IMG/VR virus record: IMGVR_UViG_3300005337_000019
Location: 1 to 64,000 of that record
Length of the DNA stretch: 64,000 nucleotides
Strand: one strand, 5' to 3'
From: a virus
Shown here: piece after piece, positions 30,847 through 39,344 of the stretch
Position numbering within the stretch: position 1 is the first letter of the stretch
Layout: each line of letters begins with the position of its first letter
Translations under genes and position numbers: made by a program
The notes under the pieces: generated by a model
Seen by the model: only the letters and a program-made list of their open reading frames with translations
The model's database searches: none
Told to the model about the DNA's origin: nothing

Positions 30847-31262
30847 CCCGGATGAAGCGTTTCGCGATGAGCCCCGAGCAGCTAGAACGGTTGTACGCGG
30901 CCAGCAGACCGGTGATGTGCATCGTCGGAACGTGGCCCGGCCCTGTTCCACCAAGTCCCCAGGAGAACGCGAACCGCTTCTGGCAGCAGCTCGGCGACGA
31001 GATGGGTTTCGCATGGGAGACAGCGCGACCCATTGCCGGCGAGCCGGATTCGATTTTCGAGGCTGAAGAGACGCTTCTACATGCGGTCCGCAGCCGCGAC
31101 GGTGTGCCGCCCGATGAACCCGCGCGCGTCGTGACGCTGATGAAGTGCGGCGGGGATGGCTGTTGGGCTTGCGCAGCAGGGGAGCCGCAATCCGTGCTCG
31201 CCACGAAAGACGAGTGGGAGGCCGCCGTTCGAAAGCTCGGGTCGAACCCCGTCGACGTGTAG
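30843..31262 (+). CDS. hypothetical protein, 139 aa
   Basis: GTG 30843 overlaps the previous TGA. Residues 10-50 read LERLYAASRPVMCIVGTW and PQENANRFWQQLGDEMGF. Later CGGDGCWACAAGEPQSVLA contains a CxxxxCxxC metal motif, and the end is a helix. Function unknown. Confidence 0.6.
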   Translation: MTRMKRFAMSPEQLERLYAASRPVMCIVGTWPGPVPPSPQENANRFWQQLGDEMGFAWETARPIAGEPDSIFEAEETLLHAVRSRDGVPPDEPARVVTLMKCGGDGCWACAAGEPQSVLATKDEWEAAVRKLGSNPVDV

Positions 31263-31266
31263 GCCC

Positions 31267-31521
31267 ATGCCGGTTGATGTTGAACTGCTCGGCCGCCCGC
31301 GCTCATGCCGCTTCCGCGGCCTTCCGCCGCCCGCTGGCGCCGTCTTGCGCGCGCGCCGCGCCTGGTACGTCGTGCTCGCCGTCCGCGCGACGCGCAGCAC
31401 CGATTACCCGTCGAATCTGACCATCGGCCGCATCACCGAGACCACAGCGCGATCGCTCGCTGCCGCCGGCGCGCCGCGGTGGTCATTTGCATGGGACCGC
31501 GGCCGCCGGCGAAAAGTCTGA
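31267..31521 (+). CDS. small hypothetical protein, 84 aa
   Basis: ATG 31267, four bases after the previous stop. Basic, with strands RAWYVVLAVRATRS and a helix TARSLAAAGAPRWSFAW. It is the last gene of the block and is followed by the hairpin at 31523. Confidence 0.55.
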   Translation: MPVDVELLGRPRSCRFRGLPPPAGAVLRARRAWYVVLAVRATRSTDYPSNLTIGRITETTARSLAAAGAPRWSFAWDRGRRRKV

Positions 31522-31522
31522 C

Positions 31523-31542
31523 GGAAACTCTCGCGAGTTTCC
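31523..31542. terminator. hairpin between convergent genes
   Basis: GGAAACTC, TCGC, GAGTTTCC: a perfect 8-bp stem with 4-base loop between the rightward gene ending at 31521 and the leftward gene ending at 31551. Position fits a shared terminator, but the T tracts are weak on both strands. Confidence 0.4.
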
Positions 31543-31550
31543 CGGAAACA

Positions 31551-31751
31551 TCAGCGTTTGTATCGCTCGATCGCGTCGATGTGCGTCCGCGCGATGCTGC
31601 ACGGTTTGCGCGGACTGCACGTGGCGCAGGTCTGCTCGTGGTCGCGGAGCTCGCGGCGGGCGTGCTCGCAGCGGCGGCGGGCCTCGAGATCGCTGATGCT
31701 ACGCGGTGGGCGGGCGGGGGCGGTTGCCTTGCGGCGCGTCGTGTTTTTCAT
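31551..31751 (-). CDS. small early protein with CATCSP motif, 66 aa
   Basis: MKNTTRRK at 31751 recalls the MKTTN starts of the leaderless regulon. RRCEHARRELRDHEQ then TCATCSPRKPCSIA matches the 23324-23527 protein (DHYDQCATCSPGRDCSLA), so this antisense-looking frame is a real gene. Upstream on its strand lies CTGTAGAAG, a weak -10, and further off the inverted repeat at 31803-31822. Its last bases overlap no other convincing gene. Confidence 0.65.
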   Translation of the reverse strand: MKNTTRRKATAPARPPRSISDLEARRRCEHARRELRDHEQTCATCSPRKPCSIARTHIDAIERYKR

Positions 31752-31802
31752 GCTTCTACAGACACGGCCACGCCGGGAAGGTGGCGCGGCACGATCTAGA
31801 TT

Positions 31803-31822
31803 CTTCTATGACCCCATAGAAG
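31803..31822. repeat. inverted repeat CTTCTATG-ACCC-CATAGAAG
   Basis: Perfect 8-bp arms with 4-base centre, in the 250-bp region between the divergent genes starting at 31751 (minus) and 32008 (plus). It could be an operator for either. Confidence 0.5.
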
Positions 31823-32007
31823 CGAGAGCAGCTATCATCCCGGACGGCGAAGCGCGCTGCATGGCGGCGCGGGTGTCCAGCGGTCGACGCCGTAACATTC
31901 GTGGCGGGCTCACTCGACGGAGCCGACAGCTACGGGCGCGTGGACGACAAGCGAGACGATTCCCCGGTGCAGCGCGTGAGCCTCCAACTTTGCTACGCTG
32001 GCGGCCG

Positions 32008-32844
32008 ATGAAGGGCGTCATCCTCTCCCACGTCGAGCAGGTCGAATACATGAAGGAGCGTGCGCGTCAGCTCGCCGCCGAGATGGCGTCGAAGCTCGAT
32101 CCGCGCGAGGCCGTCAGCGATCCCGCCGCATTCGTTGAACGCCTGCTGATCGCACTCCTGGCAGTACTCGGCCCTGACGCCGTCGCGCTCGCGCGTGACG
32201 CCGCGGAGTACGCCGCGCAGCTCGGTCTCCCGACACTCTCGGCCGACCGCGTGAAGGAAGTGACAGCAGAAGCCGAGCGTCGCTTCTATGCCTCCGCCGC
32301 GCCGGCGCTGAAGGATGTCGTTTTGCAGATCGCTGCCCGCGTTGGCGACATCGCGGCCGCCGGCGTCGCGCTCCCGATTGCCGCTGCGGCCCTCGGCACC
32401 ATCGCCACTCAGGCGGCCCTGCTCGCGCCGCTGACCGGCGTGGCGAAGCGCCTGTCCGCGAGCTACATGCAGTTCGTCGAGCGCGACGTGAACGACGCCG
32501 CGGCCAACGATCTGCTCGAGCGGTCAGCAACTGACCGGAAGTTCGCGGAAACGCGGACGTTCACGTGGATCGCGGTCATGGACCGCAACACGTGCGACAG
32601 CGAGGCGAAGGACGCATTCAACCACGCATGCGCGCCACGGCACGGGCACATGGCCGACATCGGAACATGGCGCGCGTACGGGCTTCCCGGCTCGCCGGTG
32701 CTCATCTGCTCGATGCACGCGCCCCGTGGCGCAAGCCCGTGCCGATGCATCGTGGCCGACAGCGAAGTCGTGGGCGGACTCGGGCCGATCGACGCTTCGG
32801 AAGCCGTCAAACGCGGCCGCGATCGCGCGCGCCCGGCTCGCTGA
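32008..32844 (+). CDS. minor head / head-morphogenesis protein (Mu F or SPP1 gp7 type)
   Basis: ATG 32008; the longer frame upstream is not protein-like. The N terminus is helical (VEQVEYMKERARQLAAEM). The C-terminal region has the family arrangement: FTWIAVMDRNTCDSEAKD, then APRHGHMADIGTWRAYGLPG and PCRCIV, with Cys and His that mark Mu gpF-like proteins. The central part has hydrophobic helices (VALPIAAAALGTIATQAALL). Such proteins sit at the portal vertex and enter the head in a few copies. TGCTACGCT lies 9 bases before the start and may be a -10. Confidence 0.75.
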   Translation: MKGVILSHVEQVEYMKERARQLAAEMASKLDPREAVSDPAAFVERLLIALLAVLGPDAVALARDAAEYAAQLGLPTLSADRVKEVTAEAERRFYASAAPALKDVVLQIAARVGDIAAAGVALPIAAAALGTIATQAALLAPLTGVAKRLSASYMQFVERDVNDAAANDLLERSATDRKFAETRTFTWIAVMDRNTCDSEAKDAFNHACAPRHGHMADIGTWRAYGLPGSPVLICSMHAPRGASPCRCIVADSEVVGGLGPIDASEAVKRGRDRARPAR

Positions 32845-32846
32845 GC

Positions 32847-32879
32847 GGTTATACGTGATGTGAAATCGTCACGATAACC
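32847..32879 (+). terminator. hairpin after head gene
   Basis: GGTTAT(A)CGTGA pairs with TCACGATAACC, 11 bp with one bulge and a 10-base loop, three bases after the stop. There is no T tract, so terminator function is uncertain. Confidence 0.4.
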
Positions 32880-32937
32880 CGCATTCAACATCACGACGAA
32901 TATTCGTGCGGCCCCGCGCAAACGCTCCAAACGAAAG

Positions 32938-32970
32938 ACTTGCAAAGTCTCCCCCCACTTGTGGCACCGT
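32938..32970 (+). promoter_or_regulatory. late promoter motif, copy 2
   Basis: ACTTGCAAAGTC, 8 bases, CTTGTGGCACCGT. It lies 74 bases before the scaffold gene and drives scaffold, coat and probably the lysis and connector genes. Confidence 0.75.
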
Positions 32971-33044
32971 CGTCACATCCGGTTGAGGCTGGGCCTCCAC
33001 CAATCGTCCAAAAGCGGTTCAAAAAGTTCGGAGGATTTCACCGC

Positions 33045-33962
33045 ATGCGTGACCTGCATCTGCGCTCGGGCTGGGCCCATTTCCGCGCAACCATGGCTGA
33101 GCCTTTCACTCGTCGTCGGTCGTCGTTTCTCGGGGCTCCGCTCCAAGTAGAGGGCGAGCCGGGGAGTGGTGGCGGCGGTGGTGGCGGAAACGGAAACGGC
33201 GGCGGGGGCGGCGAGGGCAACAACGGCGGCGGCGACGGCGGGGCCGGCGGCGCGGGCGGTGAAGACGAAGCGGCCAAACGTGCCGCGCAGGACAAAAAGC
33301 TCACCGAGGAAGCGGCGGCGTGGCGTCTCAAGTATCGCGGTGCGGAATCCCGCATCAAAGAGCTCGAGGACGCGCACAACGCATCCAAGGCGGCGCTGGA
33401 AGCACAGATCGAGGAGCTGCGTTCGCGCGGCGGCAGCGGCAAGGACACCAACCCCCAGGGTGGAGCTGGCGCGCAGCCGATCGAATCGCACCCCGAGTTT
33501 CTGAAGATTCAGCGCACCGTCAAAGAGCTCAGCGACAACCTGCGCACCGAGCGCGAAACCCTCGCGAATGAGCGCAAGGCGCTCCGCACCGAGAAGATTC
33601 AGCGCGCGGTTTCCGAAGTCACCGGCGAGGGCAAGTTCCTCATGCAGGGTGTCTTCCGGAAGATGCTCACCGACCGGGTGGACATCGCGAAGGACGGCGC
33701 TGTCGTCCTGAAAGTCCCGAACGAAGTGGGCGGCACGGACGATGTCCCGTTCACGCTGCAGAACGTCCTGAAGTACCGCCCGATCGAGGAGTTCGACAGC
33801 TTCCTGCCGTCGAACGGCTCGGCCGGTTCGGGCTCCGGCGGCGGCAACGGCAACGGCGGCGGCAACGCTTCCGATGGTGTGGACTGGGCGAAGGTGAACG
33901 CCAACGATCTCGATTACATCCAGAAAAACATGACCAAGATTACCGCTGCATTGGGTCGGTAG
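33045..33962 (+). CDS. capsid scaffold protein
   Basis: GGAGG lies ten bases before ATG 33045. After a basic start there is a long Gly-rich segment (about 35-65), then an extended coiled coil (KKLTEEAAAWRLKYRGAESR to ALEAQIEELRSR, about 80-130; and LSDNLRTERETLANERKALR, about 175-200). A globular end follows (VTGEGKFLMQGVFRKML). Position directly before the coat gene, coiled coil and helical C terminus fit an internal scaffold that guides coat assembly and is then lost. No protease motif is evident. Confidence 0.75.
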   Translation: MRDLHLRSGWAHFRATMAEPFTRRRSSFLGAPLQVEGEPGSGGGGGGGNGNGGGGGEGNNGGGDGGAGGAGGEDEAAKRAAQDKKLTEEAAAWRLKYRGAESRIKELEDAHNASKAALEAQIEELRSRGGSGKDTNPQGGAGAQPIESHPEFLKIQRTVKELSDNLRTERETLANERKALRTEKIQRAVSEVTGEGKFLMQGVFRKMLTDRVDIAKDGAVVLKVPNEVGGTDDVPFTLQNVLKYRPIEEFDSFLPSNGSAGSGSGGGNGNGGGNASDGVDWAKVNANDLDYIQKNMTKITAALGR

Positions 33963-34021
33963 GGCCTACCCCACGCTGCGCTGATCTCCAACAAATCGAA
34001 AGAGTTAGGAGATAACGCATC

Positions 34022-35242
34022 ATGGCTAACCAGTTCGCAAACATTGCCGAACAGATCAACTTCTTCGGCAACCTCGTTCTCATCCAGCTCCGCCAGGAGC
34101 TCGGCCTCGTCAACCGCGTCAACCGCAACTACCGCGGCGCCGCCGAGGCGTCCGGATCGACCGTCACGGTTCCGACCATCGACATGAGCGGGACCGCGCA
34201 GACGCGCGCCGTGGGTGGCGGCGTCACGCGCAACTCCGGTGCGTCGAAGCTCACCAGCGTGACGATGCAGCAGGTCACGTACTCGTGGGACCTCGACAAC
34301 CTGCAGCAGACTTTCAGCAACGTCAACCTGATGCTCGAGATGGCGCAGCGCGGCGCGATCAAGATGGCCGATGGCATCGAGGGCATGATCTCGGGCCTGT
34401 GGCCGATGATCCCGTACCGCGTCGGCACGCTCGACGGCAGCGCGGCGTTCAACTCCACCGACAAGGTCAAGGAATTCGCCCGCGCGAAGAAGGTCCTCAA
34501 GGACAACCTCGCCCCGGTCGACCGCCTCTTCTCGATCCTCGGCACCACCGAGGAGTTCAATCTCACCACGCTCGACATCTACACGCAGGCGCAGCAGTCG
34601 GGCGACCCGACGCAGCTCCGCACCGGCGCGCTGAAGCCGATCCTCGGCATTCAGCCGTACACGTCGCAGGCGGTGCCGACGAATATCGCCTTCACCTCCG
34701 TCGCCGACTGGGGTACGCCGACCATCTCGGGCACGCCCGCGATCGGCTCGACGACCATCAACATCGCCGGCGCCGGCGCGTCGAAGACGCTCACCAAGGG
34801 CAGCATCATCACCATCGTCGGCGGCGGCACCACGCCGCACGGTGACCCGCAGCCGTACTCGCTGACGGCCGACGCCACCTCCAGCGGCGGCGGCGCCGCG
34901 ACGCTCTCCATCTCGCCGGCGCTCAAGGGCGCTCCGTCGAATGGTGCGGCGATCACGCCGGTGGCGCACACCAACACCCATTCCATCAACCTCGTGGCCG
35001 ACCCGGCCGCGTACCTGCTCGTCATCCGCCCGCAGGCGGATTTCGTTCCGGGCGCCGGCGTGCTGTCGACCACGTTCACCGATCCGGATTCGGGGCTGAC
35101 GTTCCGCCTGCACATCGAGGCGAACGTCGCGCGCGACACCGACGCGGGCCGCGCGTACACGCAGGTTATGACGCTCGACATTCTCGCCGGCGTCAACATC
35201 ATCCGTCCCGAGCTGGCGGTGCGTTTCGAGGGCGAAGCGTAA
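34022..35242 (+). CDS. major capsid protein (P22-coat-like)
   Basis: TTAGGAGA precedes ATG 34022. The N terminus ANQFANIAEQINFFGNLVLI and QLRQELGLVNRVNRNYRG resembles the N-terminal arm of P22-type coat proteins. The middle Gly/Thr/Ser-rich beta region (PTISGTPAIGSTTINIAGA, about 235-310) would be the inserted domain. The end LRLHIEANVARDTDAGRAY-like stretch, then TLDILAGVNIIRPELAVRF, matches the P-domain/C-terminal strand of the HK97 fold in that group. It forms the icosahedral shell. The terminator directly after the gene fits its high expression. Confidence 0.85.
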   Translation: MANQFANIAEQINFFGNLVLIQLRQELGLVNRVNRNYRGAAEASGSTVTVPTIDMSGTAQTRAVGGGVTRNSGASKLTSVTMQQVTYSWDLDNLQQTFSNVNLMLEMAQRGAIKMADGIEGMISGLWPMIPYRVGTLDGSAAFNSTDKVKEFARAKKVLKDNLAPVDRLFSILGTTEEFNLTTLDIYTQAQQSGDPTQLRTGALKPILGIQPYTSQAVPTNIAFTSVADWGTPTISGTPAIGSTTINIAGAGASKTLTKGSIITIVGGGTTPHGDPQPYSLTADATSSGGGAATLSISPALKGAPSNGAAITPVAHTNTHSINLVADPAAYLLVIRPQADFVPGAGVLSTTFTDPDSGLTFRLHIEANVARDTDAGRAYTQVMTLDILAGVNIIRPELAVRFEGEA

Positions 35243-35277
35243 AGCCGGTGAACCGTTTTCTTTCGTTCGCAGTTCGC

Positions 35278-35313
35278 ACGGCGGGGGTCTCAGGCTCCCG
35301 CCGTTGCGTTTTT
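35278..35313 (+). terminator. rho-independent terminator after coat gene
   Basis: ACGGCGGG (35278-35285) pairs with CCCGCCGT (35297-35304), then TGCGTTTTT. Partial read-through would feed the lysis genes. Confidence 0.85.
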
Positions 35314-35327
35314 CCGGGAGGCTACTG

Positions 35328-36059
35328 ATGTCGTCGAACGAGCAATCGAAGCCCGCTGCTGCCCCGTCCCCCGCCAGAGTCGGCTCGAAGCCGAACCTCG
35401 AAATGTCGGAGAAGGCGCTGAACCTCGTCCTGCAGTTCGAAGGATTCGACGAGGGCGGATGGCCTGGCGGTGCATCCGGAATCACGATCGGATACGGCTA
35501 CGATCTCGGCTACCACACCCTCGGGCAGTTCGGGGCAGATTGGCGTCTGCGCCTCTCGGTCAACGATTTTCAGATTCTCCGGGCGCTCGTCGGTATCACG
35601 GGCACCCGCGCGCGCGACCGGGCTCGCTCGGCCCGCGGCGTCACCATCAAGCGCGACGACGCCCGTGCAGTATTCGCCACCTCGTCGATCCCGCGTGCGA
35701 TCGCGGCGACGCTGGAAGCGTTTCCGGGCGCCGAGAAGTTGCCGGCCGATGCCGCCGGCGCGCTCATCTCGCTCGTCTTCAACCGCGGCGGTCGGATGAA
35801 CGACCGCGATGAGCGCCTACAAGAGCGCCGTGAGATGCGTGCAATTCGCGATGTCGTCGGGGCTTTCAGCGCCGGCGCCAGAGCGGAAAGCGAGGCCCTC
35901 ATGGAGATCGCGATGCAACTCCGCTCCATGACGCGCCTCTGGGAGGGGGCGAACCTGGGTGGCCTCATTCGCCGGCGCGAGGCAGAGGCCGCCCTGGTTG
36001 AATCCTGCATCACGGGCGTCGGCGCGCCCGCCAAATCGAACGCTGCCCGGTCGTCGTAA
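35328..36059 (+). CDS. endolysin: pesticin-like muramidase
   Basis: GGGAGG precedes ATG 35328. Cleaves the MurNAc-GlcNAc bond of peptidoglycan. The family's catalytic Glu is in LVLQFEGFDEGG (E38), followed by GITIGYGYDLGYHT (the conserved Gly/Tyr turn) and, later, a helix with AAGALISLVFNRGG that is typical of the pesticin C-terminal/T4-lysozyme-related fold. There is no signal peptide, so release needs a holin or other pore. The C-terminal ~70 residues are helical and extend past the usual core. Length 243 residues. Confidence 0.85.
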   Translation: MSSNEQSKPAAAPSPARVGSKPNLEMSEKALNLVLQFEGFDEGGWPGGASGITIGYGYDLGYHTLGQFGADWRLRLSVNDFQILRALVGITGTRARDRARSARGVTIKRDDARAVFATSSIPRAIAATLEAFPGAEKLPADAAGALISLVFNRGGRMNDRDERLQERREMRAIRDVVGAFSAGARAESEALMEIAMQLRSMTRLWEGANLGGLIRRREAEAALVESCITGVGAPAKSNAARSS

Positions 36060-36086
36060 CCGGGCTCGAAACGCATCGGAGGTACC

Positions 36087-36545
36087 GTGAAGAACCCGCT
36101 CAAAGCATCGCTCCTCGTCATCTACTCGCTCGCATTCGTGCTCCTGACCAGTTGCAGGAGCGGCAGCGGCGCCGCGCCGCATGTCACGCCCGACCAGATC
36201 ATCACCGTCGCAAAGCTCGGCGCGCACTTCGCCGGCGAGACCTACATCAATCAGCATTGCAAGGACGGGCTTTTCGCCGGCGTGCCGTGCGATGAGGCGG
36301 CGGCGCAACTGGCGGCGACCATCGATACGCTCGCCGCGGATGCGCAGCCCGGCGGAGTCGTGGATCCGGCATCGCGAGAGGCGACGCGCCACGCGGCCGC
36401 GACGCAATTCGCTCGATCACTGCATCCCGAAGATTTCGCCGGCACGGACGACGCTGCGAAGGAGCGCCAGGCGAGGGACATCGCTGCGGTGCGGCCGATC
36501 GTGAACGTGATCGGCGACGCCTTCCTCCTCGCTCTCGGCAAGTAG
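36087..36545 (+). CDS. lipoprotein, possible spanin-like lysis factor, 152 aa
   Basis: GTG start at 36087 behind CGGAGG. The N terminus is a lipoprotein signal: basic start, hydrophobic core SLLVIYSLAFVLLTSC with lipobox LLTSC (Cys about 23). The mature part is helical with CKDGLFAGVPC, a possible disulfide. Lying between a muramidase and a lipase, it may be an outer-membrane lysis component (o-spanin-like). The small size of a typical o-spanin is exceeded, so this is a suggestion only. Confidence 0.75.
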   Translation: MKNPLKASLLVIYSLAFVLLTSCRSGSGAAPHVTPDQIITVAKLGAHFAGETYINQHCKDGLFAGVPCDEAAAQLAATIDTLAADAQPGGVVDPASREATRHAAATQFARSLHPEDFAGTDDAAKERQARDIAAVRPIVNVIGDAFLLALGK

Positions 36546-36568
36546 TCGCCGTACCCGCGGGAGTCGAC

Positions 36569-37378
36569 ATGCAATACGACCGGCGCCTTTCACTGGACCT
36601 CGGCGAGCACGCGATCGCCATCTACGAGCTCTCCAACGGCTTCGACCGGTGGGCGAGGGAGCGCGGCTATGTCGGCGCCGACATCATCGACCGCGGCGCG
36701 ACGCAGATCGGGATCGCGTACTCACCTGAACGCATCACGATCGTGGCGCGTGGGTCGTCGCAGTTCGGCGACTGGGTGAACAACTTCACGCCGTTCCGCG
36801 CCCGGTGGATCACCCGCACGATCGCGAACGGGGTGCAGATGGCGCCGGGCCGCATCCATCTCGGGTTCCGGTTGCAGATCGAGCGCGCGGCGATCGAGCT
36901 TCTGGTCACGGTGCGCGAGCTCCGCAGCCGGTACCCGAACGCCGCAATCATGGTGACGGGTCATTCCCTCGGCGGCGCGCTCGCGACGCTCATTCGCGTG
37001 CTGCTCGAGCACGACGCGATCCCCGTCGCCGCCACCTACACCTTCGAATCCCCGCGCGTCGGGAACGGGGAATGGGCGCGCTGGTACGACAGGAAGTACG
37101 GCTCCGACACCTTCCGCGTGGTCAACATCAACACGGGCGAGCAGGACATCGTCACCCGTGTGCCGCTGTCGTGCTTCGGATGGCGCCATGTCGGCGGGCC
37201 GGTCATCCTCTGCGAAGGGCGGGCGTACGAGTCCGAAAAGCTGTGGGAGGACCACCGCCGGCGAAACCCGGTCGGGATTCTCACGCACCTCCGCGTCGTG
37301 CGGCGCGCGTGGCTGAGCGTGGCGGCGCACCTCGGGCAGTCGCTGTTGCGCGAGTTGCGCCTGCAGGCGGGCGTGTAA
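36569..37378 (+). CDS. class 3 (alpha/beta-hydrolase) lipase
   Basis: GGGAG precedes ATG 36569. Serine-hydrolase fold with nucleophile elbow GHSLGG (S133), acid in TGEQDIVTRVP (D193) and His in WRHVGG (H207): the full catalytic triad and spacing of lipase class 3. The preceding strand is NAAIMVT, and the oxyanion part ITIVARGSSQFGDW is also typical. There is no signal peptide. The location directly after muramidase and lipoprotein suggests attack on membrane lipids during lysis, parallel to (but not the same family as) mycobacteriophage LysB. The substrate is not known. Confidence 0.85.
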   Translation: MQYDRRLSLDLGEHAIAIYELSNGFDRWARERGYVGADIIDRGATQIGIAYSPERITIVARGSSQFGDWVNNFTPFRARWITRTIANGVQMAPGRIHLGFRLQIERAAIELLVTVRELRSRYPNAAIMVTGHSLGGALATLIRVLLEHDAIPVAATYTFESPRVGNGEWARWYDRKYGSDTFRVVNINTGEQDIVTRVPLSCFGWRHVGGPVILCEGRAYESEKLWEDHRRRNPVGILTHLRVVRRAWLSVAAHLGQSLLRELRLQAGV

Positions 37379-37438
37379 ACTGTTGAGCACCAACGCGCCG
37401 GGCCTGCCCCGTCGTGATTCGTCCATCGGAGGTTTTTC

Positions 37439-38134
37439 ATGAGCTCCATCAACGTGATCCTGCCAGGTCAGGACCGCAAGATCGTCATGGTGTACATCCC
37501 GCCGGACGGCGAGCCGAAACCATGCTACGAGGATTACCTGGCCGAGGCGTATCGCGACGGCTACCGGCGGTATGAGGAGCCGAGCGCGGCGCCGGCGGCG
37601 GTGCCCGCTGGCATCGCACCGGAGGAGACGGCGTCCGACAAGGCGGAGCGCATCGAGCGTGAGTGGGACGAGCGCGAGATGAAGCTCGAGGAGCGCAGGA
37701 TCGATCTCGGTCTTGCCGGCGTACCGAAGGCGGATTGTGCGACTTGCGGCGGCACCGGCCTCACGGCGGACCTCGCCGCGCCATGCGAGACGTGCTACCC
37801 GTGGACGAAGCCCGACGACGCGCATGCCGATGCGGACGGGAAGGCGCAGGTCGACACCCCGCCGATCGGCGGCGACAACGGCAGCGCCATCGTGGGCGCG
37901 CCGGAACCTTTCAGCGTGACGGTGACCGGAACCGGATACACCGAAGGTGCGGTCGTTCTGCCGACCACGGCGCCGGCAAGCTGCACCGAGAAGGACTGCA
38001 GCGGGCTTTGCGGAATCTGTCCGCCGCCGCGGAAGGTCACGGTGCGGCAAGGGCGCGAGCTCAATCGCAACCGCCGCGCACGCGGTCTTGATCCTCTCCG
38101 GATCGTCGACGGCATCGTGAAAGGTCGTGAGTGA
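37439..38134 (+). CDS. hypothetical protein with DnaJ-like CxxC pairs, 231 aa
   Basis: ATCGGAGG precedes ATG 37439. Residues about 95-125 contain CATCGGTGL and CETC, resembling a DnaJ-type zinc knuckle; a second group CTEKDCSGLCGICPP follows near 180. A helical charged region (AERIEREWDEREMKLEERRI) precedes it. It lies between lysis and connector genes. Function unknown. Confidence 0.65.
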   Translation: MSSINVILPGQDRKIVMVYIPPDGEPKPCYEDYLAEAYRDGYRRYEEPSAAPAAVPAGIAPEETASDKAERIEREWDEREMKLEERRIDLGLAGVPKADCATCGGTGLTADLAAPCETCYPWTKPDDAHADADGKAQVDTPPIGGDNGSAIVGAPEPFSVTVTGTGYTEGAVVLPTTAPASCTEKDCSGLCGICPPPRKVTVRQGRELNRNRRARGLDPLRIVDGIVKGRE

Positions 38135-38622
38135 TGCCGGCTTACGACGACCTCGCCGAGAAGGCAATTCAGCGCATCACGGAAACGGCCGAAACGCAAA
38201 AGATTGCGGAGCACATGGCGCAGCAGATCGCGGATCACGTCGACACGCAGATTGCCGGTGTGCCGATCTCGTCACTGTGGCCGCGCCCCGACTACGTCAC
38301 CGGCGTCGACCTGGCGCGCGGCGCTGATCGCGGCCACATCCACCTCGTGAAGCCGTCTGAGCTCGGCGGCAGCCAAATGACCGCCGATCAGCAGCCGAAT
38401 GACAGCCAAACGGCGGTCATGGACCGATGGAACCGCGATCCGGTAGCGTTCGCGCGCGACATCGGCCTCCACCTCGACCGGCGCGAGGAGAAGGCGTTGC
38501 GCGACGCCATGAAGGGCGAGACGCGTGGCGGCCGCCGTCACCGTCGCACGCTCGAGCGCGTGCGAGTGAAGATGGAAGCCGCGCTCCGCCGCATCGCCGT
38601 ACAGAACGGGAGCGGGAAGTGA
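38134..38622 (+). CDS. hypothetical protein, 162 aa
   Basis: ATG 38134 overlaps the previous stop (TGATG); a GTG one codon earlier is an alternative. N-terminal helix LAEKAIQRITETAETQKIAE, a middle with LWPRPDYVTGVDLARG, then a basic helical end (RRHRRTLERVRVKMEAALRR). GTGA overlap with the next gene. Not recognised. Confidence 0.6.
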   Translation: MPAYDDLAEKAIQRITETAETQKIAEHMAQQIADHVDTQIAGVPISSLWPRPDYVTGVDLARGADRGHIHLVKPSELGGSQMTADQQPNDSQTAVMDRWNRDPVAFARDIGLHLDRREEKALRDAMKGETRGGRRHRRTLERVRVKMEAALRRIAVQNGSGK

Positions 38623-39344
38623 CGGAACCGTTTCGGCCGATTCTCATCAAGCAATGCGACGTGACGATCGGTTACGCCGAGGGCTTGACGATCGCGCCGG
38701 CGGAGAAGCCGAAGCCGGCGCCGCCGCTTACGGCCGGACCGCTGCGCGTCAGCGAAACGATGGATCTACAGTTCGCCGACATCCGGTTCTACGAGGCGGC
38801 GCGGCGATCGTGCGCGTCGCGCATCACGGTTGATGTCGGCCCATACCTGGCGCTGCTGCGCAAGAACCTTCTGCGTCTCGCCGAGGAGATCGTCTACGGC
38901 CGCAAGCTCGTGCCGTGGGAGCGAATGAAAATCGCGGAGCTCGAGCGCAGCTCGGCCATGGATTTCCTGCCGGCCGACGACCTCGAGGCTCTGCAAATCC
39001 TCGTCAAGGCGATTCACGCGCGGATCGGCGCGTCGCGCGCGCAGAACCGCCGCCGGCGAAAGGCTTCGCACCTGGAGACGCTGCGGCACATGCGGCGGAA
39101 CCCGAAGCACTTCATCGACCTGCGCTACTGCCACAAGGTGATCCGCGCGCGCTGCGGTGCGTGTCGCGCGCTGTACGCGACGGAGACCTTCATCAGCTTC
39201 CGTCTCACGAACGGCCGTCGCACTTACCTCGTCGAGCGGGAGGGGCTGCTCGAGTGCGGCCACGGCTCGATCTTCCTTTACCCCGTGGAGTGGGAACGCG
39301 ATGGCCTCCCGATCGCAGCCGCAAGCCAAAGCCCGCGAGATTGA
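38619..39344 (+). CDS. hypothetical protein with zinc knuckle, 241 aa
   Basis: GTG 38619 overlaps the upstream stop. A helical body (LALLRKNLLRLAEEIVYGRK) is followed by a basic stretch (RAQNRRRRKASHLETLRH) and CGACRALYATETF ... CGHGS, a four-ligand zinc site. It belongs to the head-to-tail block; a structural or assembly role is possible. Confidence 0.6.
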   Translation: MTEPFRPILIKQCDVTIGYAEGLTIAPAEKPKPAPPLTAGPLRVSETMDLQFADIRFYEAARRSCASRITVDVGPYLALLRKNLLRLAEEIVYGRKLVPWERMKIAELERSSAMDFLPADDLEALQILVKAIHARIGASRAQNRRRRKASHLETLRHMRRNPKHFIDLRYCHKVIRARCGACRALYATETFISFRLTNGRRTYLVEREGLLECGHGSIFLYPVEWERDGLPIAAASQSPRD

